Source: Citromicrobium sp.
GTDB lineage: Bacteria > Pseudomonadota > Alphaproteobacteria > Sphingomonadales > Sphingomonadaceae
Assembly: GCA_002729695.1 (NCBI GenBank)
Contig: PBYQ01000032.1
Span: 62,001 to 126,000, forward strand
Direction: 5' to 3'
DNA: 64,000 nucleotides
The notes under the pieces were generated by a model. That model did no database searches and was not told the DNA's origin. It saw only the letters and a list, made by a program, of their open reading frames with translations. The position numbers and the translations under genes were made by a program. Each line of letters begins with the position of its first letter. Positions within the stretch are counted from its first letter, which is position 1. Below are positions 18,088 through 26,921 of this stretch, in pieces.

Positions 18088-19491
18088 TCAGTTGCCTTTC
18101 ATCTCCCGATAGGCCGCCAGCGCACGTTCTCGCGCCTCGCGATGGCCGATAATCTTCTCGGGATAGCTGCTCGGGCGACATTTATCCGAAGGGTCGTGGA
18201 TTTCGCTGTCGGGAAGGTCCGCCAGTTCGGGCACCCATTCGCGGACATAGCCAGCCGCGTCGAACTTCTCGCTCTGGCTGAGCGGGGCCATGATCCGGGG
18301 GAACATGTTGCTGTCCACACCGGTGCCCGCAACCCACTGCCAGTTGGTGCCGTTGCTGGCGTAGTCGGCATCGACAAGCGTGTCCCAGAACCACCGCTCG
18401 CCATGCCGCCAATCGATCAGCAGGTGCTTTATCAGGAAGCTGGCGGCGATCATCCGCACGCGGTTGTGCATCCAGCCGATCGCCCACAGCTGCCGCATCC
18501 CGGCATCGACGATGGGGTAGCCGGTGCGGCCCTGCTGCCACGCTTCCAGCTCTTCCTGAATCACATGCCCGCGGTTCGGATTGCGCCAGAGCTTCGCGTC
18601 GTCGATCGCGTCGCGGTAGCTCTCTTCGGGGTAACGCGGGAATTGGCACAACACGTTCTGCGCGTAATCGCGCCAGATCAGTTCGCTCTCGTAGGTCCGC
18701 CAGCCATCGCTGCGCTTGTCCTTCAGCGCGTGCCATATCTGCACCGGAGAAATCTCGCCCCAGTGCAGGTGCGGCGACATCTGGCTGGTCTGGTCGACCG
18801 AAGGCAGGTTGCGGCCTTCGTCGTATTCGCCGACGTGATCGGTCCACCAGTCGAGCCGTTCGTGCGCAGCGTCCTCACCCACGGACCAGTGCTCCGCAAA
18901 ACCGGTCGCCCAATTCGGATTCGTCGGCAGCAGCCGCCAATCGTCGAGGGCGTCGCTCGGTGGCAGATCGCCGGGCTGCGAGATCGTCTCGGGTGCAGGC
19001 AGTTCGTCGCGCGGCGGCATCAGGTCTCGCAGCGCGCGGGAGAAAGGTGTGTAGATCTTGTACGGATCGCCTGAGCCGGTTGTCGCGGTGCCCGGAGGCA
19101 TCAGGTAATTGCCGTCGTGCAGTTCCAGTTCGCATCCGTCGGGCAGTGCTTTCTTCAGATCGCCCTGCGCCTTGCGCCACCACGGTTCGTAGTGCCGGTT
19201 GGCGTGGATCGCGCTTGCGCCGGTTTTCGCAGCGAGATCGGCGAGGATGTCCACGCTGTCGCCGCGCCGCAGGATCAGCGTCGCGTTGTGCCGTCCGAAA
19301 CTCTTGGCGAGACTCTCCAGCGAATGGTGCAGCCACCAGCGCGATGCTCCACCGTAACAGCGATCGCCCGGCCGCTCCTCATCGAACACGAAGACCGGGA
19401 TGATCGGCCCGGCCTGGGCCGCTGCGTAAAGCGCGGGATTGTCTGCCAGCCGCAGGTCGCGGCGAAGCCATACGATTTGGGGAGAAGCCAT
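18088..19491 (-). CDS. phr: Deoxyribodipyrimidine photolyase (class I)
   Basis: The 467-residue flavoprotein repairs UV-induced cyclobutane pyrimidine dimers with blue light. It has the N-terminal antenna domain (QIVWLRRDLRLADNPAL, about 5-20) and a C-terminal FAD-binding helical domain with GRTGYPIVDAGMRQL, WMHNRVRM and NGTNWQWVAGTG. The tryptophans of the electron-transfer chain are present. The start is ATG 19491 with GAGG ten bases upstream; TTG 19497 is an alternative. Its start codon overlaps that of the divergent PAP2 gene in a single CATG, and a perfect inverted repeat (19505-19529) lies just upstream. Confidence 0.92.
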   Translation of the reverse strand: MASPQIVWLRRDLRLADNPALYAAAQAGPIIPVFVFDEERPGDRCYGGASRWWLHHSLESLAKSFGRHNATLILRRGDSVDILADLAAKTGASAIHANRHYEPWWRKAQGDLKKALPDGCELELHDGNYLMPPGTATTGSGDPYKIYTPFSRALRDLMPPRDELPAPETISQPGDLPPSDALDDWRLLPTNPNWATGFAEHWSVGEDAAHERLDWWTDHVGEYDEGRNLPSVDQTSQMSPHLHWGEISPVQIWHALKDKRSDGWRTYESELIWRDYAQNVLCQFPRYPEESYRDAIDDAKLWRNPNRGHVIQEELEAWQQGRTGYPIVDAGMRQLWAIGWMHNRVRMIAASFLIKHLLIDWRHGERWFWDTLVDADYASNGTNWQWVAGTGVDSNMFPRIMAPLSQSEKFDAAGYVREWVPELADLPDSEIHDPSDKCRPSSYPEKIIGHREARERALAAYREMKGN

Positions 19492-20311
19492 GCGCAAGGA
19501 ACCTCATTCGGAACGGGCTGTTCCGAATGGCATGGATCAGAGCCGCGTCGGCGATACAACCGAGCCCAAAGCCCCCCTTCCCGCCGAGACGGTTTCTCTC
19601 CCCGCGCGCGGATTTACGATCGACCGCAGCAAGGCGCTGATCGCAGCGGGCGTGCTGTGGGCCATCTGGGGCCTGATGATCTGGCTGGTCACGCAGGGGC
19701 GCACCGAGAGTTTCGATCATTCAGGCCTGCTGCTGTACCGCGCAGGCGTCGATCTCCAGCCGTTGGGCGGCAACATGCTGGAAGAGGCGGTGCGCGACAT
19801 CACGGCGCTTGGCGGCGTCCTGCTGTCCACCTTTTCGGCCTGCGCAGCCATCGTCGCGCTGCTGTTCCTCCGGATGCGACGCGAGGCGACGCTATTCGGG
19901 CTGACAGTACTGCTCGGCTGGGGCCTCAATGCGCTGATGAAGACGCTTGTCGGACGCGAGCGCCCTACGCTCGTCCCGCATCTGACCGAGGCTGGCGGAT
20001 ACAGCTTCCCCAGCGGGCACAGCTTTGCCTCCGCGATGATCTACATCGGCATGGCACTGGCCTTTGCCTCACTGAGCAGCAGGCACAGCGTCCGCTACAC
20101 GCTGATCGGCACCGCGATGGTGATCTCCGCGATGATCGCGTGGAGCCGCGTGATGCTGGGCGTGCACTTCCCCAGCGACGTGGTCGCCGGGTGGAGCGGC
20201 GGCGCGGCGTGGGCGTTCACCGCCGCCGCGCTGCTATACGAGCCGGCCAAGCGCGCTGCAGACAGCCACACCGCACACCGGCTCGATCCAATGGATCACG
20301 ACGCAGATTGA
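19490..20311 (+). CDS. PAP2-family membrane phosphatase
   Basis: The protein (273 residues) has six hydrophobic segments and the three acid-phosphatase motifs: KTLVGRERP (151-159), PSGH (174-177) and SRVMLGVHFPSD (219-230). It should dephosphorylate a lipid phosphate, such as undecaprenyl or phosphatidyl phosphate, on the outer face of the inner membrane. ATG 19490 is supported by GGGGAGA five bases upstream, but then the first 45 or so residues are a hydrophilic tail. ATG 19532 would remove 14 residues and free a 40-bp intergenic region holding the inverted repeat, though it lacks a ribosome site. It converges with korB with only three bases between the stops. Confidence 0.85.
   Translation: MRKEPHSERAVPNGMDQSRVGDTTEPKAPLPAETVSLPARGFTIDRSKALIAAGVLWAIWGLMIWLVTQGRTESFDHSGLLLYRAGVDLQPLGGNMLEEAVRDITALGGVLLSTFSACAAIVALLFLRMRREATLFGLTVLLGWGLNALMKTLVGRERPTLVPHLTEAGGYSFPSGHSFASAMIYIGMALAFASLSSRHSVRYTLIGTAMVISAMIAWSRVMLGVHFPSDVVAGWSGGAAWAFTAAALLYEPAKRAADSHTAHRLDPMDHDAD
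19505..19529. promoter_or_regulatory. Perfect 10-bp inverted repeat between phr and the PAP2 gene
   Basis: CATTCGGAAC and GTTCCGAATG form a perfect inverted repeat around a five-base centre (GGGCT). It lies 14 bp upstream of the photolyase start and inside or just before the PAP2 coding start, depending on which ATG is used. The symmetry suits a dimeric repressor or a hairpin in either mRNA. It is not a GTTC-N7-GTTC LexA site. Confidence 0.5.
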
Positions 20312-20314
20312 GCC

Positions 20315-21349
20315 CTAGACGGGGTCGGCAGCCGTCCCGTCGACGGTCCACGTCTGCCCGCCGCTGAGCAGCTTGGCGAGGTTGGGTTCTTTGCCACTCA
20401 CCGAGGCTTCGCGCTCGGCGATCACTGCGCTTTCATACGTCGGTGCGGGGTCGTCGTAGAGCACGCCCAGCGGCATGGGAAAGGCACCAAAGGGCAGTTC
20501 GGCGAGCAGGTGCGCCATCACCCGGTTTTTCACATTGTGAACGCGCACGCCTGCCGCCTGCCAGTCGCCATCGACGACATCGACCACGGTGAAGTGAAGG
20601 TTCTCGGCATCGAACGCCAAGCCCTTCTCGCCCTTGTCGAACAGCATCGGCTCGCCGTCGGCGAGCCACAGCTGCTGGCCTTCGGCGCCCTTGGGCGCGG
20701 CGAAGGCGTCGAACACGTCCTTGTTGTAGACGATGCAGTTCTGAAAGATCTCGACGAAGGCCGCACCCTGGTGGGCGTGCGCTGCCTTGAGCACGTCGGG
20801 AAGGTTCTTCGACACGTCGATCCCGCGCCCGACGAAGCGCGCGCCGCTGCCCAGCGCGAAGGCGCAGGGGTTGGCGGGGTGGTCGACCGAACCGATCGGG
20901 CTGGTCGGCGTGCGCGTGCCTTCGCGGCTGGTGGGCGAGTACTGGCCCTTGGTCAGGCCGTAAATCTCGTTGTTGAACAGCATGATCTGCATGTTCACGT
21001 TGCGGCGAAGCACATGCATCATGTGGTTGCCGCCGATGGAGAGGCCATCGCCGTCGCCGGTCACCAGCCAGACGTCGAGGTCCGGATTGGCAAGCTTCAC
21101 GCCCGTCGCCACCGCTGGCGCGCGGCCGTGGATCGTGTGGAAGCCGTAGCTCTCGATATAATAGGGGAAACGGCTGGAGCAGCCGATGCCCGATATGAAG
21201 ACGGTGTTCGCGGGATCGCTGCCAAGCTGCGGCAGCGTACGCTGCACGGCTTTGAGGATCGCATAGTCACCGCAACCCGGGCACCAGCGGACCTCCTGGT
21301 CGGTTTCCCAGTCCTTGAGCGTGGTTTCGATTTTAACGGGTGCGTTCAT
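20315..21349 (-). CDS. korB: 2-oxoacid:ferredoxin oxidoreductase, beta subunit
   Basis: The 344-residue subunit binds thiamine diphosphate and a 4Fe-4S cluster. It has WCPGCGDY (Cys23, Cys26), the pyrophosphate site GDGDGLSIGGNH (about 97-108) and NNEIYGLTKGQYSPTS. Length and the absence of a separate delta subunit fit the two-subunit 2-oxoglutarate (KOR) type. Together with KorA it converts 2-oxoglutarate to succinyl-CoA while reducing ferredoxin. Its ATG overlaps the korA stop by one base (TAATG), so the two are co-translated. Other 2-oxoacids cannot be ruled out from the sequence. Confidence 0.9.
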   Translation of the reverse strand: MNAPVKIETTLKDWETDQEVRWCPGCGDYAILKAVQRTLPQLGSDPANTVFISGIGCSSRFPYYIESYGFHTIHGRAPAVATGVKLANPDLDVWLVTGDGDGLSIGGNHMMHVLRRNVNMQIMLFNNEIYGLTKGQYSPTSREGTRTPTSPIGSVDHPANPCAFALGSGARFVGRGIDVSKNLPDVLKAAHAHQGAAFVEIFQNCIVYNKDVFDAFAAPKGAEGQQLWLADGEPMLFDKGEKGLAFDAENLHFTVVDVVDGDWQAAGVRVHNVKNRVMAHLLAELPFGAFPMPLGVLYDDPAPTYESAVIAEREASVSGKEPNLAKLLSGGQTWTVDGTAADPV

Positions 21350-23283
21350 TATTCGCTCTCCACCGGGCTCGGCAGTTGTTGTTCGTTGGCCCGCACTTCT
21401 CCGCCCTCATTGCCGGGGACGCCATCGAAATAGGCGCAGATCGCCTCTTCGAGTTCGGCGATCTGGAACGGCTGGCCGCTGGTCTTGGTCAGGCTTTCGG
21501 CCTCGACGAGCAGCTGGTCGCGCAGCACGGTCTTGAGCTGGCCGGTGTTCATCTCGGGCACCAGCACGCGGTCGAACCCGCTCAGCAGCTCGCCGAGGTT
21601 CTTGGGCAGCGGCCAGATGTGGCGGATGTGGATGTGGGAGACCGAGCAGCCCTTGTCGATGCTGCGGCGGACCGCCTGCTTGATCGGGCCGTAGGTCGAC
21701 CCCCAGCCGACCACCGCCAGCTTGCCGGTCGTCTTACCGAAAGCAACTTCCTGATCGGGCACGGGGATATTGGCGATCTTGTCGCGCCGCGTGTCGGTCA
21801 TCAGCTGGTGATTGGCCGGATCGTAGGAGATGTTGCCGGTGGTGGCGTCCTTCTCGATCCCACCGATGCGGTGCATCATCCCAGGCGTGCCGGGCTTGAT
21901 CCACGGCCGCGAACCGTTTTCGTTGCGCTTGTACGGCTCCAGTACCTCGCCACGCGGTTCGGTCAGGAACTTGGCGGGAAACGGCTCGAACCCGTCGGGA
22001 TCGGGCACCTTCCATGGCTCGGCTGCATTGGCGATGTAGCCATCGGTCAACAGCATCACCGGGGTCATGTATTTGACCGCCATCCGGCAGGCTTCGATCG
22101 CAACCTCGAAGGCATCGCCCGGGCTGCGCGCAGCGATCACCGGCATCGGAGCATCGCCGTTGCGGCCGTAGACCGCCTGATAGAGGTCGCTCTGCTCGGT
22201 CTTGGTCGGCAGGCCAGTCGACGGCCCGCCACGCTGCGAATTGACCACCACCAGCGGCAGCTCGGTCATGATGCCGAGACCCAGAGCCTCGGTCTTGAGC
22301 GCGATGCCGGGGCCGGAGGACGAGGTAACGCCCAGCTGGCCCGCATAACTAGCGCCGATCGCGGCGCACACAGCGGCAATCTCGTCTTCCGCCTGGAAGG
22401 TGGTGACGCCGAATTCCTTGAGCCGCGCGAGGTGATGCAGGATCGCCGATGCGGGCGTGATCGGGTAGCCGCCGAAGAACAGCGGCAGCTCGGCCAGCTG
22501 CCCGCCCGCCACGAGGCCGAGCGAGATGGCTTCGGCACCTGTAATCGTGCGATACAGGCCGGGATCGGACGGCACCGGCGGCAGGTTCACCTGCTTCAGC
22601 GGACCGGAAAGCTCCGCCGTCTCGCCATAGGCATGGCCTGCGTCGAGCGCGGCAATGTTGGCGGCGGCAATATCGGGTGCCTTGGCGAACTTCTTGTTCA
22701 GCCAGTCGTGCAGAGGCTGGCGCGGGCGGTCGAACATCCACAGCGCGAGGCCCAGCGTCCACATGTTCTTGCAGCGCAGCCCATCCTTTTTGCCGAGGCC
22801 GAAAGGCTCCACGGCTTCCAGAGTGCGCGCCGAAATGTCGAACGCCAGCACATCGAACGGCGCGAGCGTATCGTCGTCGAGCGGATTGGCGTCGTACTTC
22901 GCCTTGTCGAGGTTGCGCTTGGTAAACTCGCCCGTGTCGACGATCACCAGCCCACCGGGCTTGAGCGCCGGCAGGTTCACCTTCAGCGCCGCCGGGTTCA
23001 TCGCGACCAGCACATCGGGCGCGTCGCCCGCGGTGTTGATCTGGCGAGATCCGAAATTGATCTGGAATGCCGAAACACCGAACAGCGTCCCCTGAGGCGC
23101 ACGGATTTCCGCCGGGAAGTCGGGGAACGTCGCGAGATCGTTGCCCGCCAGCGCGGTCGACAGGGTGAACTGTCCACCGGTGAGCTGCATTCCGTCGCCC
23201 GAGTCGCCTGCAAACCGGACGACGATCGCGTCGGGGGTTTCGGTGAGGGGAGTGTTGGAGGCTGGAGGCGCCTGAGTCGCCAT
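21349..23283 (-). CDS. korA: 2-oxoacid:ferredoxin oxidoreductase, fused gamma-alpha subunit
   Basis: The 644-residue protein joins an N-terminal gamma domain (about residues 15-195; RFAGDSGDGMQLTGG, INFGSRQINTAGDAPD) to the alpha domain (about 230-600; FFGGYPITPAS, QAEDEIAA, TSSSGPGIALKTE, RGGPSTGLPTKTEQSDL). This fused arrangement is the form usual in aerobic bacteria and archaea with a two-subunit enzyme. It forms the substrate and CoA site next to KorB. ATG 23283 is chosen over 23304 because AAGGA lies nine bases upstream. A 178-bp gap to the divergent esterase gene should hold the promoter. Confidence 0.9.
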   Translation of the reverse strand: MATQAPPASNTPLTETPDAIVVRFAGDSGDGMQLTGGQFTLSTALAGNDLATFPDFPAEIRAPQGTLFGVSAFQINFGSRQINTAGDAPDVLVAMNPAALKVNLPALKPGGLVIVDTGEFTKRNLDKAKYDANPLDDDTLAPFDVLAFDISARTLEAVEPFGLGKKDGLRCKNMWTLGLALWMFDRPRQPLHDWLNKKFAKAPDIAAANIAALDAGHAYGETAELSGPLKQVNLPPVPSDPGLYRTITGAEAISLGLVAGGQLAELPLFFGGYPITPASAILHHLARLKEFGVTTFQAEDEIAAVCAAIGASYAGQLGVTSSSGPGIALKTEALGLGIMTELPLVVVNSQRGGPSTGLPTKTEQSDLYQAVYGRNGDAPMPVIAARSPGDAFEVAIEACRMAVKYMTPVMLLTDGYIANAAEPWKVPDPDGFEPFPAKFLTEPRGEVLEPYKRNENGSRPWIKPGTPGMMHRIGGIEKDATTGNISYDPANHQLMTDTRRDKIANIPVPDQEVAFGKTTGKLAVVGWGSTYGPIKQAVRRSIDKGCSVSHIHIRHIWPLPKNLGELLSGFDRVLVPEMNTGQLKTVLRDQLLVEAESLTKTSGQPFQIAELEEAICAYFDGVPGNEGGEVRANEQQLPSPVESE

Positions 23284-23461
23284 TGAAACAAATCCTTCGG
23301 GCATTCACGGCGCGACAGATTTTGCGCCTTTGTGCGCCGCCTACGTGGCCGTGCACGGGCGGGCAATCAAGTTTTTCTAGTCCGCCTGATGCAGATCAGT
23401 GGACAGCCTGCGCGCACAGCGCCTATCCAACGCGGCCCCGATTTGAGGAAGGAGCCCGCGA

Positions 23462-24433
23462 ATGGCCGACAACCCGAACCCGACCGTGGAAAGTGAAGCT
23501 TTCGTCCGTCCCGAGACGCGCGCGCTGCTCGATATTTTCAAGGCGATGGGTCGTCCGCCGATCGAAGAAGCCGGTGCGGTTGCCGGACGCGAAGGCATGC
23601 GCGCGATGGCGCAGATCGGTGAGGCCGAGCCGCGCGAGATGGCGATGATCAAGGACGTGAGCGTACCCGGGCCTGCTGGCGATATTCCCTGCCGATTCTA
23701 CGACACGCGCGAATCGCGCGAGGCCGGGCCGGCAGTCCTGTTCCTCCACGGCGGCGGGTTCGTGATCGGCGACCTGGAAGTCTACCACTCGATCTGCACC
23801 GAATTTGCGGCGCGGCTCGACCTGCCGGTGCTGTCGGTCGACTATCGACTTGCTCCCGAACATCCCTTTCCAGCCGCACCCGATGACTGCGAAGCTGCGG
23901 CACGCTGGCTCGCCTCGTCTCCTGCAGAACTGGACCGCGAAATCACGGGGCTGGTCATCACCGGCGATAGCGCGGGCGGCAACCTGACAATCGTCACCAC
24001 CTACGCCTTGCGCGACGAGCCCGCAGACGTGCCCGTGCTGGTGCAGGCGCCGATTTACCCGGTTGCCGACGAGGCGGGCAAGCACGAGAGCTTCCGCCAG
24101 TTCAAGGAAGGCTATTTCCTCACCGGCGATACGATGGCGTGGTTCACGCAGAGCTACGCCGCCGAACCGACCAGCCCGCGCAACCTCCCGATGCTGGGCG
24201 ATTGCAGCAAGGCACCGCCGACCGTGCTGTGCACCGCGGGGCTCGACCCGCTGCGCGATTCGGGGCGCTTTTACGCCGCGAGCCTGGTGAAGCAGGGGAC
24301 CGAGGTGACCTATCTCGAATTTCCCGGGATCATCCACGGATTCTTCACCATGCGTAAGGCAATTCCCAGTGGGCAAGCCGATGTGGAAGCCTTTATCGAT
24401 GCTGTGGGCGCAGCACTGGAACGACGGCGATGA
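23462..24433 (+). CDS. Alpha/beta-hydrolase esterase (hormone-sensitive lipase family)
   Basis: The 323-residue enzyme has the HSL-family oxyanion motif HGGGF (96-100), the nucleophile elbow GDSAGG (168-173, Ser170) and likely acid and base residues in GLDPLRD and IIHGFF near the C-terminus. It has no signal peptide, so it should act in the cytoplasm on short-chain esters. The natural substrate is unknown. GGAGCC-type purines precede the ATG. Its stop overlaps the rppH start by ATGA (24430-24433), so the two genes form a transcriptional pair. Confidence 0.88.
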   Translation: MADNPNPTVESEAFVRPETRALLDIFKAMGRPPIEEAGAVAGREGMRAMAQIGEAEPREMAMIKDVSVPGPAGDIPCRFYDTRESREAGPAVLFLHGGGFVIGDLEVYHSICTEFAARLDLPVLSVDYRLAPEHPFPAAPDDCEAAARWLASSPAELDREITGLVITGDSAGGNLTIVTTYALRDEPADVPVLVQAPIYPVADEAGKHESFRQFKEGYFLTGDTMAWFTQSYAAEPTSPRNLPMLGDCSKAPPTVLCTAGLDPLRDSGRFYAASLVKQGTEVTYLEFPGIIHGFFTMRKAIPSGQADVEAFIDAVGAALERRR

Positions 24434-24927
24434 CGATGACCAAGCAACGCGACACTTCGGAACTGGGTTATCGCCCCTGCGTGGGCGTGATGCTGGTCAA
24501 TTCGGCGGGCGAAGTGTTCGTCGGGCGGCGGATCGACAACAAGGAAGGCGACTTCTGGCAGATGCCGCAGGGCGGGATCGACGAGGGTGAAGACCCGCGG
24601 GACGCTGCGCTGCGCGAGCTGTGGGAAGAGACCGGCGTCACGGCCGAAAAGGTTGCGATCATCGGCCAGACCGCCGAACCGCTCCGCTACGACCTGCCCG
24701 ACGAGCTGATCGGCAAGCTGTGGGGAGGCAAGTTCCGCGGGCAGGAGCAGGAATGGTTCCTCGCCCGGTTCGACGGGAGCGAGGAGGATATCGACCTCGA
24801 AGCCCACGATCCGCCCGAATTCTGCGAGTACCGCTGGGTTCCGGCAAGCACGGTGACCGACCTGATCGTCCCGTTCAAGAAACGCGTCTACCGCGCCGTC
24901 GTGGCCGAGTTTGCCGACCTGATCTGA
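24430..24927 (+). CDS. rppH: RNA pyrophosphohydrolase
   Basis: The 165-residue Nudix hydrolase has the full box GGIDEGEDPRDAALRELWEE (48-67) followed by TGV, plus the RppH-type N-terminus GYRPCVGVMLVN and the PQGGI segment. RppH removes pyrophosphate from 5'-triphosphorylated RNA and so opens transcripts to decay; the same fold also hydrolyses diadenosine polyphosphates. The length and the YRP motif fit RppH/NudH. ATG 24430 overlaps the upstream esterase stop. It converges with the TPR gene. Confidence 0.9.
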   Translation: MTMTKQRDTSELGYRPCVGVMLVNSAGEVFVGRRIDNKEGDFWQMPQGGIDEGEDPRDAALRELWEETGVTAEKVAIIGQTAEPLRYDLPDELIGKLWGGKFRGQEQEWFLARFDGSEEDIDLEAHDPPEFCEYRWVPASTVTDLIVPFKKRVYRAVVAEFADLI

Positions 24928-24936
24928 GCCGCTGAC

Positions 24937-25458
24937 TCAGTTCTCTGCCGACAGGTTCTGCGTCACCATCGCATCGGGCATCACCGCTTCGGCGGTGAGC
25001 ACGGTCTTGTCCTTCGGCCCCTGCGCGATCGCGCGAGCGAGTTCTTCGGTCTGCGGACAGCTTGATCCGCACAGCGATTCGAGCTGCGCCAGATTGCGCC
25101 GCGCACGCTCAACCGCACCCTTTTCGACCATCGCCGCACCCTCGCCCGCGATCGCCTCGTAATTGCCGGGATCGCGGGTCAGCGCCTCGCGGTAATAGCG
25201 GATCGCCTTGCCCTGCAGCCCCTCGCGCCGCGAAGCCTCGGCCAGTGCGACCAGGATCGGGGTATATTGCGGATCGACCGCGAATGCCGCCTCGAGCGCG
25301 TCGATCGCGCGTTGCGGCTGACCGGCGTCGAGTGCGTCCTGCGCCTGCACCATCAGGGCAGCGGCGCGCGGATCGGCCTGCTCGACCTGTGCCGAGCCAA
25401 CGCTTGCCGAAACCGCGACCAGCAAGGAAATGGCAGCAGCGGCGGGAGCATAACGCAT
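24937..25458 (-). CDS. Exported tetratricopeptide-repeat protein
   Basis: The 173-residue protein starts with a signal peptide (MRYAPAAAAISLLVAVSASV, cleaved near GSAQ) and continues with about three TPR-like helical pairs (residues 35-140; DALDAGQPQRAIDALEAAF, AEASRREGLQGKAIRYYREA, AAMVEKGAVERARRNL). Two cysteines (LCGSSCPQ) may form a disulfide. It probably acts as a periplasmic scaffold; the partner is unknown. ATG 25458 has AAGGA seven bases upstream. The frame is open far upstream, but only this part has normal features. Confidence 0.75.
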   Translation of the reverse strand: MRYAPAAAAISLLVAVSASVGSAQVEQADPRAAALMVQAQDALDAGQPQRAIDALEAAFAVDPQYTPILVALAEASRREGLQGKAIRYYREALTRDPGNYEAIAGEGAAMVEKGAVERARRNLAQLESLCGSSCPQTEELARAIAQGPKDKTVLTAEAVMPDAMVTQNLSAEN

Positions 25459-25520
25459 AAACAGGTCCTTCGAGGAAGCGATCAGATCGGGTACGGTCGT
25501 AACCATAGATCCCGAGGCTA

Positions 25521-26699
25521 TCACGGCAAATGGCCCCGCGCGACGAAAAATCCGTCCGTGCCGTCGTGGAACGGCGAGAGGCGGATGCCCTGCCCCCTCG
25601 CGCGACCCAGCGGCAAAGCGGGCGGGTCCGCGCGCCAGCCCTGGTGGCCCTTCAGGAACGCATCGAACCGATCCGCGCCCTCTTCGTCCAGCATCGAGCA
25701 GGTGACGAACACCAGTCGCCCGCCAGGCTTCACCAGCTTCGCGCCGAGCGCCAGCAGCATGTCCTGCGTCTCCGCGAACTTCGCCAGCCTGTCGGGCGTC
25801 AGCCGCCACTTCGCCTCCGGCTTCCTGCGCCAGGTTCCCGTGCCCGAGCATGGCGCGTCGATCAGCACGCTGTCCGCCGCACCCACGAGATCGCCAAGCG
25901 TCTCCATCTCCTTGCCGGGATCGAGCAGGCGCTGCTCGACGATCGTCACACTCGCGCGTTCGATACGCGGCTGCAGCTGGCTGAGGCGGCGCTTGTCGGT
26001 ATCGCTGGCGATCAGCCGTCCGCGATTTTCCATCGCCGCCGCCAGCGCAAGCGTCTTGCCACCAGCGCCCGCGCACAGGTCGATCACCGTTTCTGCCGGC
26101 TTGGCATCGGCAGCAAGGCAGGCGAGCTGGCTGCCGTGATCCTGCACCTCGATCCGGCCATCGCGAAACGCATCCCACTGATCGACCGGCGTACCCGCCT
26201 CGAACCGCAGCGCATGGGGCGCGGCGAGATGCTCGCCGGAAACGGGCAGTTCGATGCTGTCGCGTTCGCCCTTGAGCGTATTGACCCGCACATCAAGCGG
26301 GGCGCGGCCCATCAGCGCGGCACCCTCTGCGCCCTTCACATCCGAGGCGGAGAGTCGCTTGGCCAGCCAGGCCGGTGCGAACCCTGTCTTGGCCACGGGC
26401 TCATCGGGCTGGATCGCAGCAGGTCCGTATTGCGACCCGTCGAACAGGGCGGCGATGGCGCTGTCGCGCTTGGCCAAAGCAAGCATTGCCGCGCGACCGC
26501 TTTCGGGCACAGGGCCGCAATGGCGGATCGCATCATAGACCAGCTCGCGCACCGCGCGCCGATCCTTCGACCCGGCATACCGGTTCGCCTTGGCCCATTC
26601 GGCAACGATGCGATCGGCAGGAGCGCCCTGCCCCCTCGCCGCCTCGATCACTGTGTCGAGAATGTCGATGGCCGCCTTGACCCGCGCAGCGGGCGTCAT
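25521..26699 (-). CDS. rsmB: 16S rRNA m5C967 methyltransferase (RsmB/NOL1/NOP2 family)
   Basis: The 392-residue protein has an N-terminal NusB-like helical domain (about 1-135), a linker and a SAM methyltransferase domain with DLCAGAGGKT (207-216), the motif IV cysteine in DAPCSGTG (Cys284) and the catalytic cysteine in VTCS (Cys334). It methylates a cytosine of 16S rRNA. The RsmB assignment is likely but other NOL1/NOP2 paralogues are close. ATG 26699 is chosen; the frame upstream runs into repeats. The 393-bp region upstream of its start contains the second 35-bp repeat and a palindrome cassette, and no other gene. Confidence 0.85.
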   Translation of the reverse strand: MTPAARVKAAIDILDTVIEAARGQGAPADRIVAEWAKANRYAGSKDRRAVRELVYDAIRHCGPVPESGRAAMLALAKRDSAIAALFDGSQYGPAAIQPDEPVAKTGFAPAWLAKRLSASDVKGAEGAALMGRAPLDVRVNTLKGERDSIELPVSGEHLAAPHALRFEAGTPVDQWDAFRDGRIEVQDHGSQLACLAADAKPAETVIDLCAGAGGKTLALAAAMENRGRLIASDTDKRRLSQLQPRIERASVTIVEQRLLDPGKEMETLGDLVGAADSVLIDAPCSGTGTWRRKPEAKWRLTPDRLAKFAETQDMLLALGAKLVKPGGRLVFVTCSMLDEEGADRFDAFLKGHQGWRADPPALPLGRARGQGIRLSPFHDGTDGFFVARGHLP

Positions 26700-26724
26700 G
26701 CCGCGCGCCCCTTCGCCCGAGGCT

Positions 26725-26759
26725 CTGACACACCTGACACAGTGTCCAGGGGCGAAAAA
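26725..26759. repeat. 35-bp dispersed repeat, copy 2 (inverted relative to copy 1)
   Basis: This is the exact reverse complement of 3981-4015. It lies 25 bp upstream of the rsmB start, in the likely promoter or leader of that gene. The copies are 22.7 kb apart and sit in unrelated gene contexts, one between convergent genes and one upstream of a gene. Confidence 0.85.
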
Positions 26760-26921
26760 ACTCGGGGGCGGAAGGCGGGGAGAAGTGCCGATTGGCGGGC
26801 GGGCAGATGGGAGAGGTTCATGCGTTCCCCTTGGCACGGTGCGCCAAAGTAGGAAACGTCTAAGCCTGCCTGGATAACCGGTCTTGTGGGAGGGCGGGCC
26901 TGGCGCGCGTCGCCCTTCACA

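Noticed and set aside
19499-19514. GAAC ... GAAC near the photolyase start as a LexA site
   Set aside because: The spacing is eight bases, not seven, and the sequence is better explained by the perfect inverted repeat.
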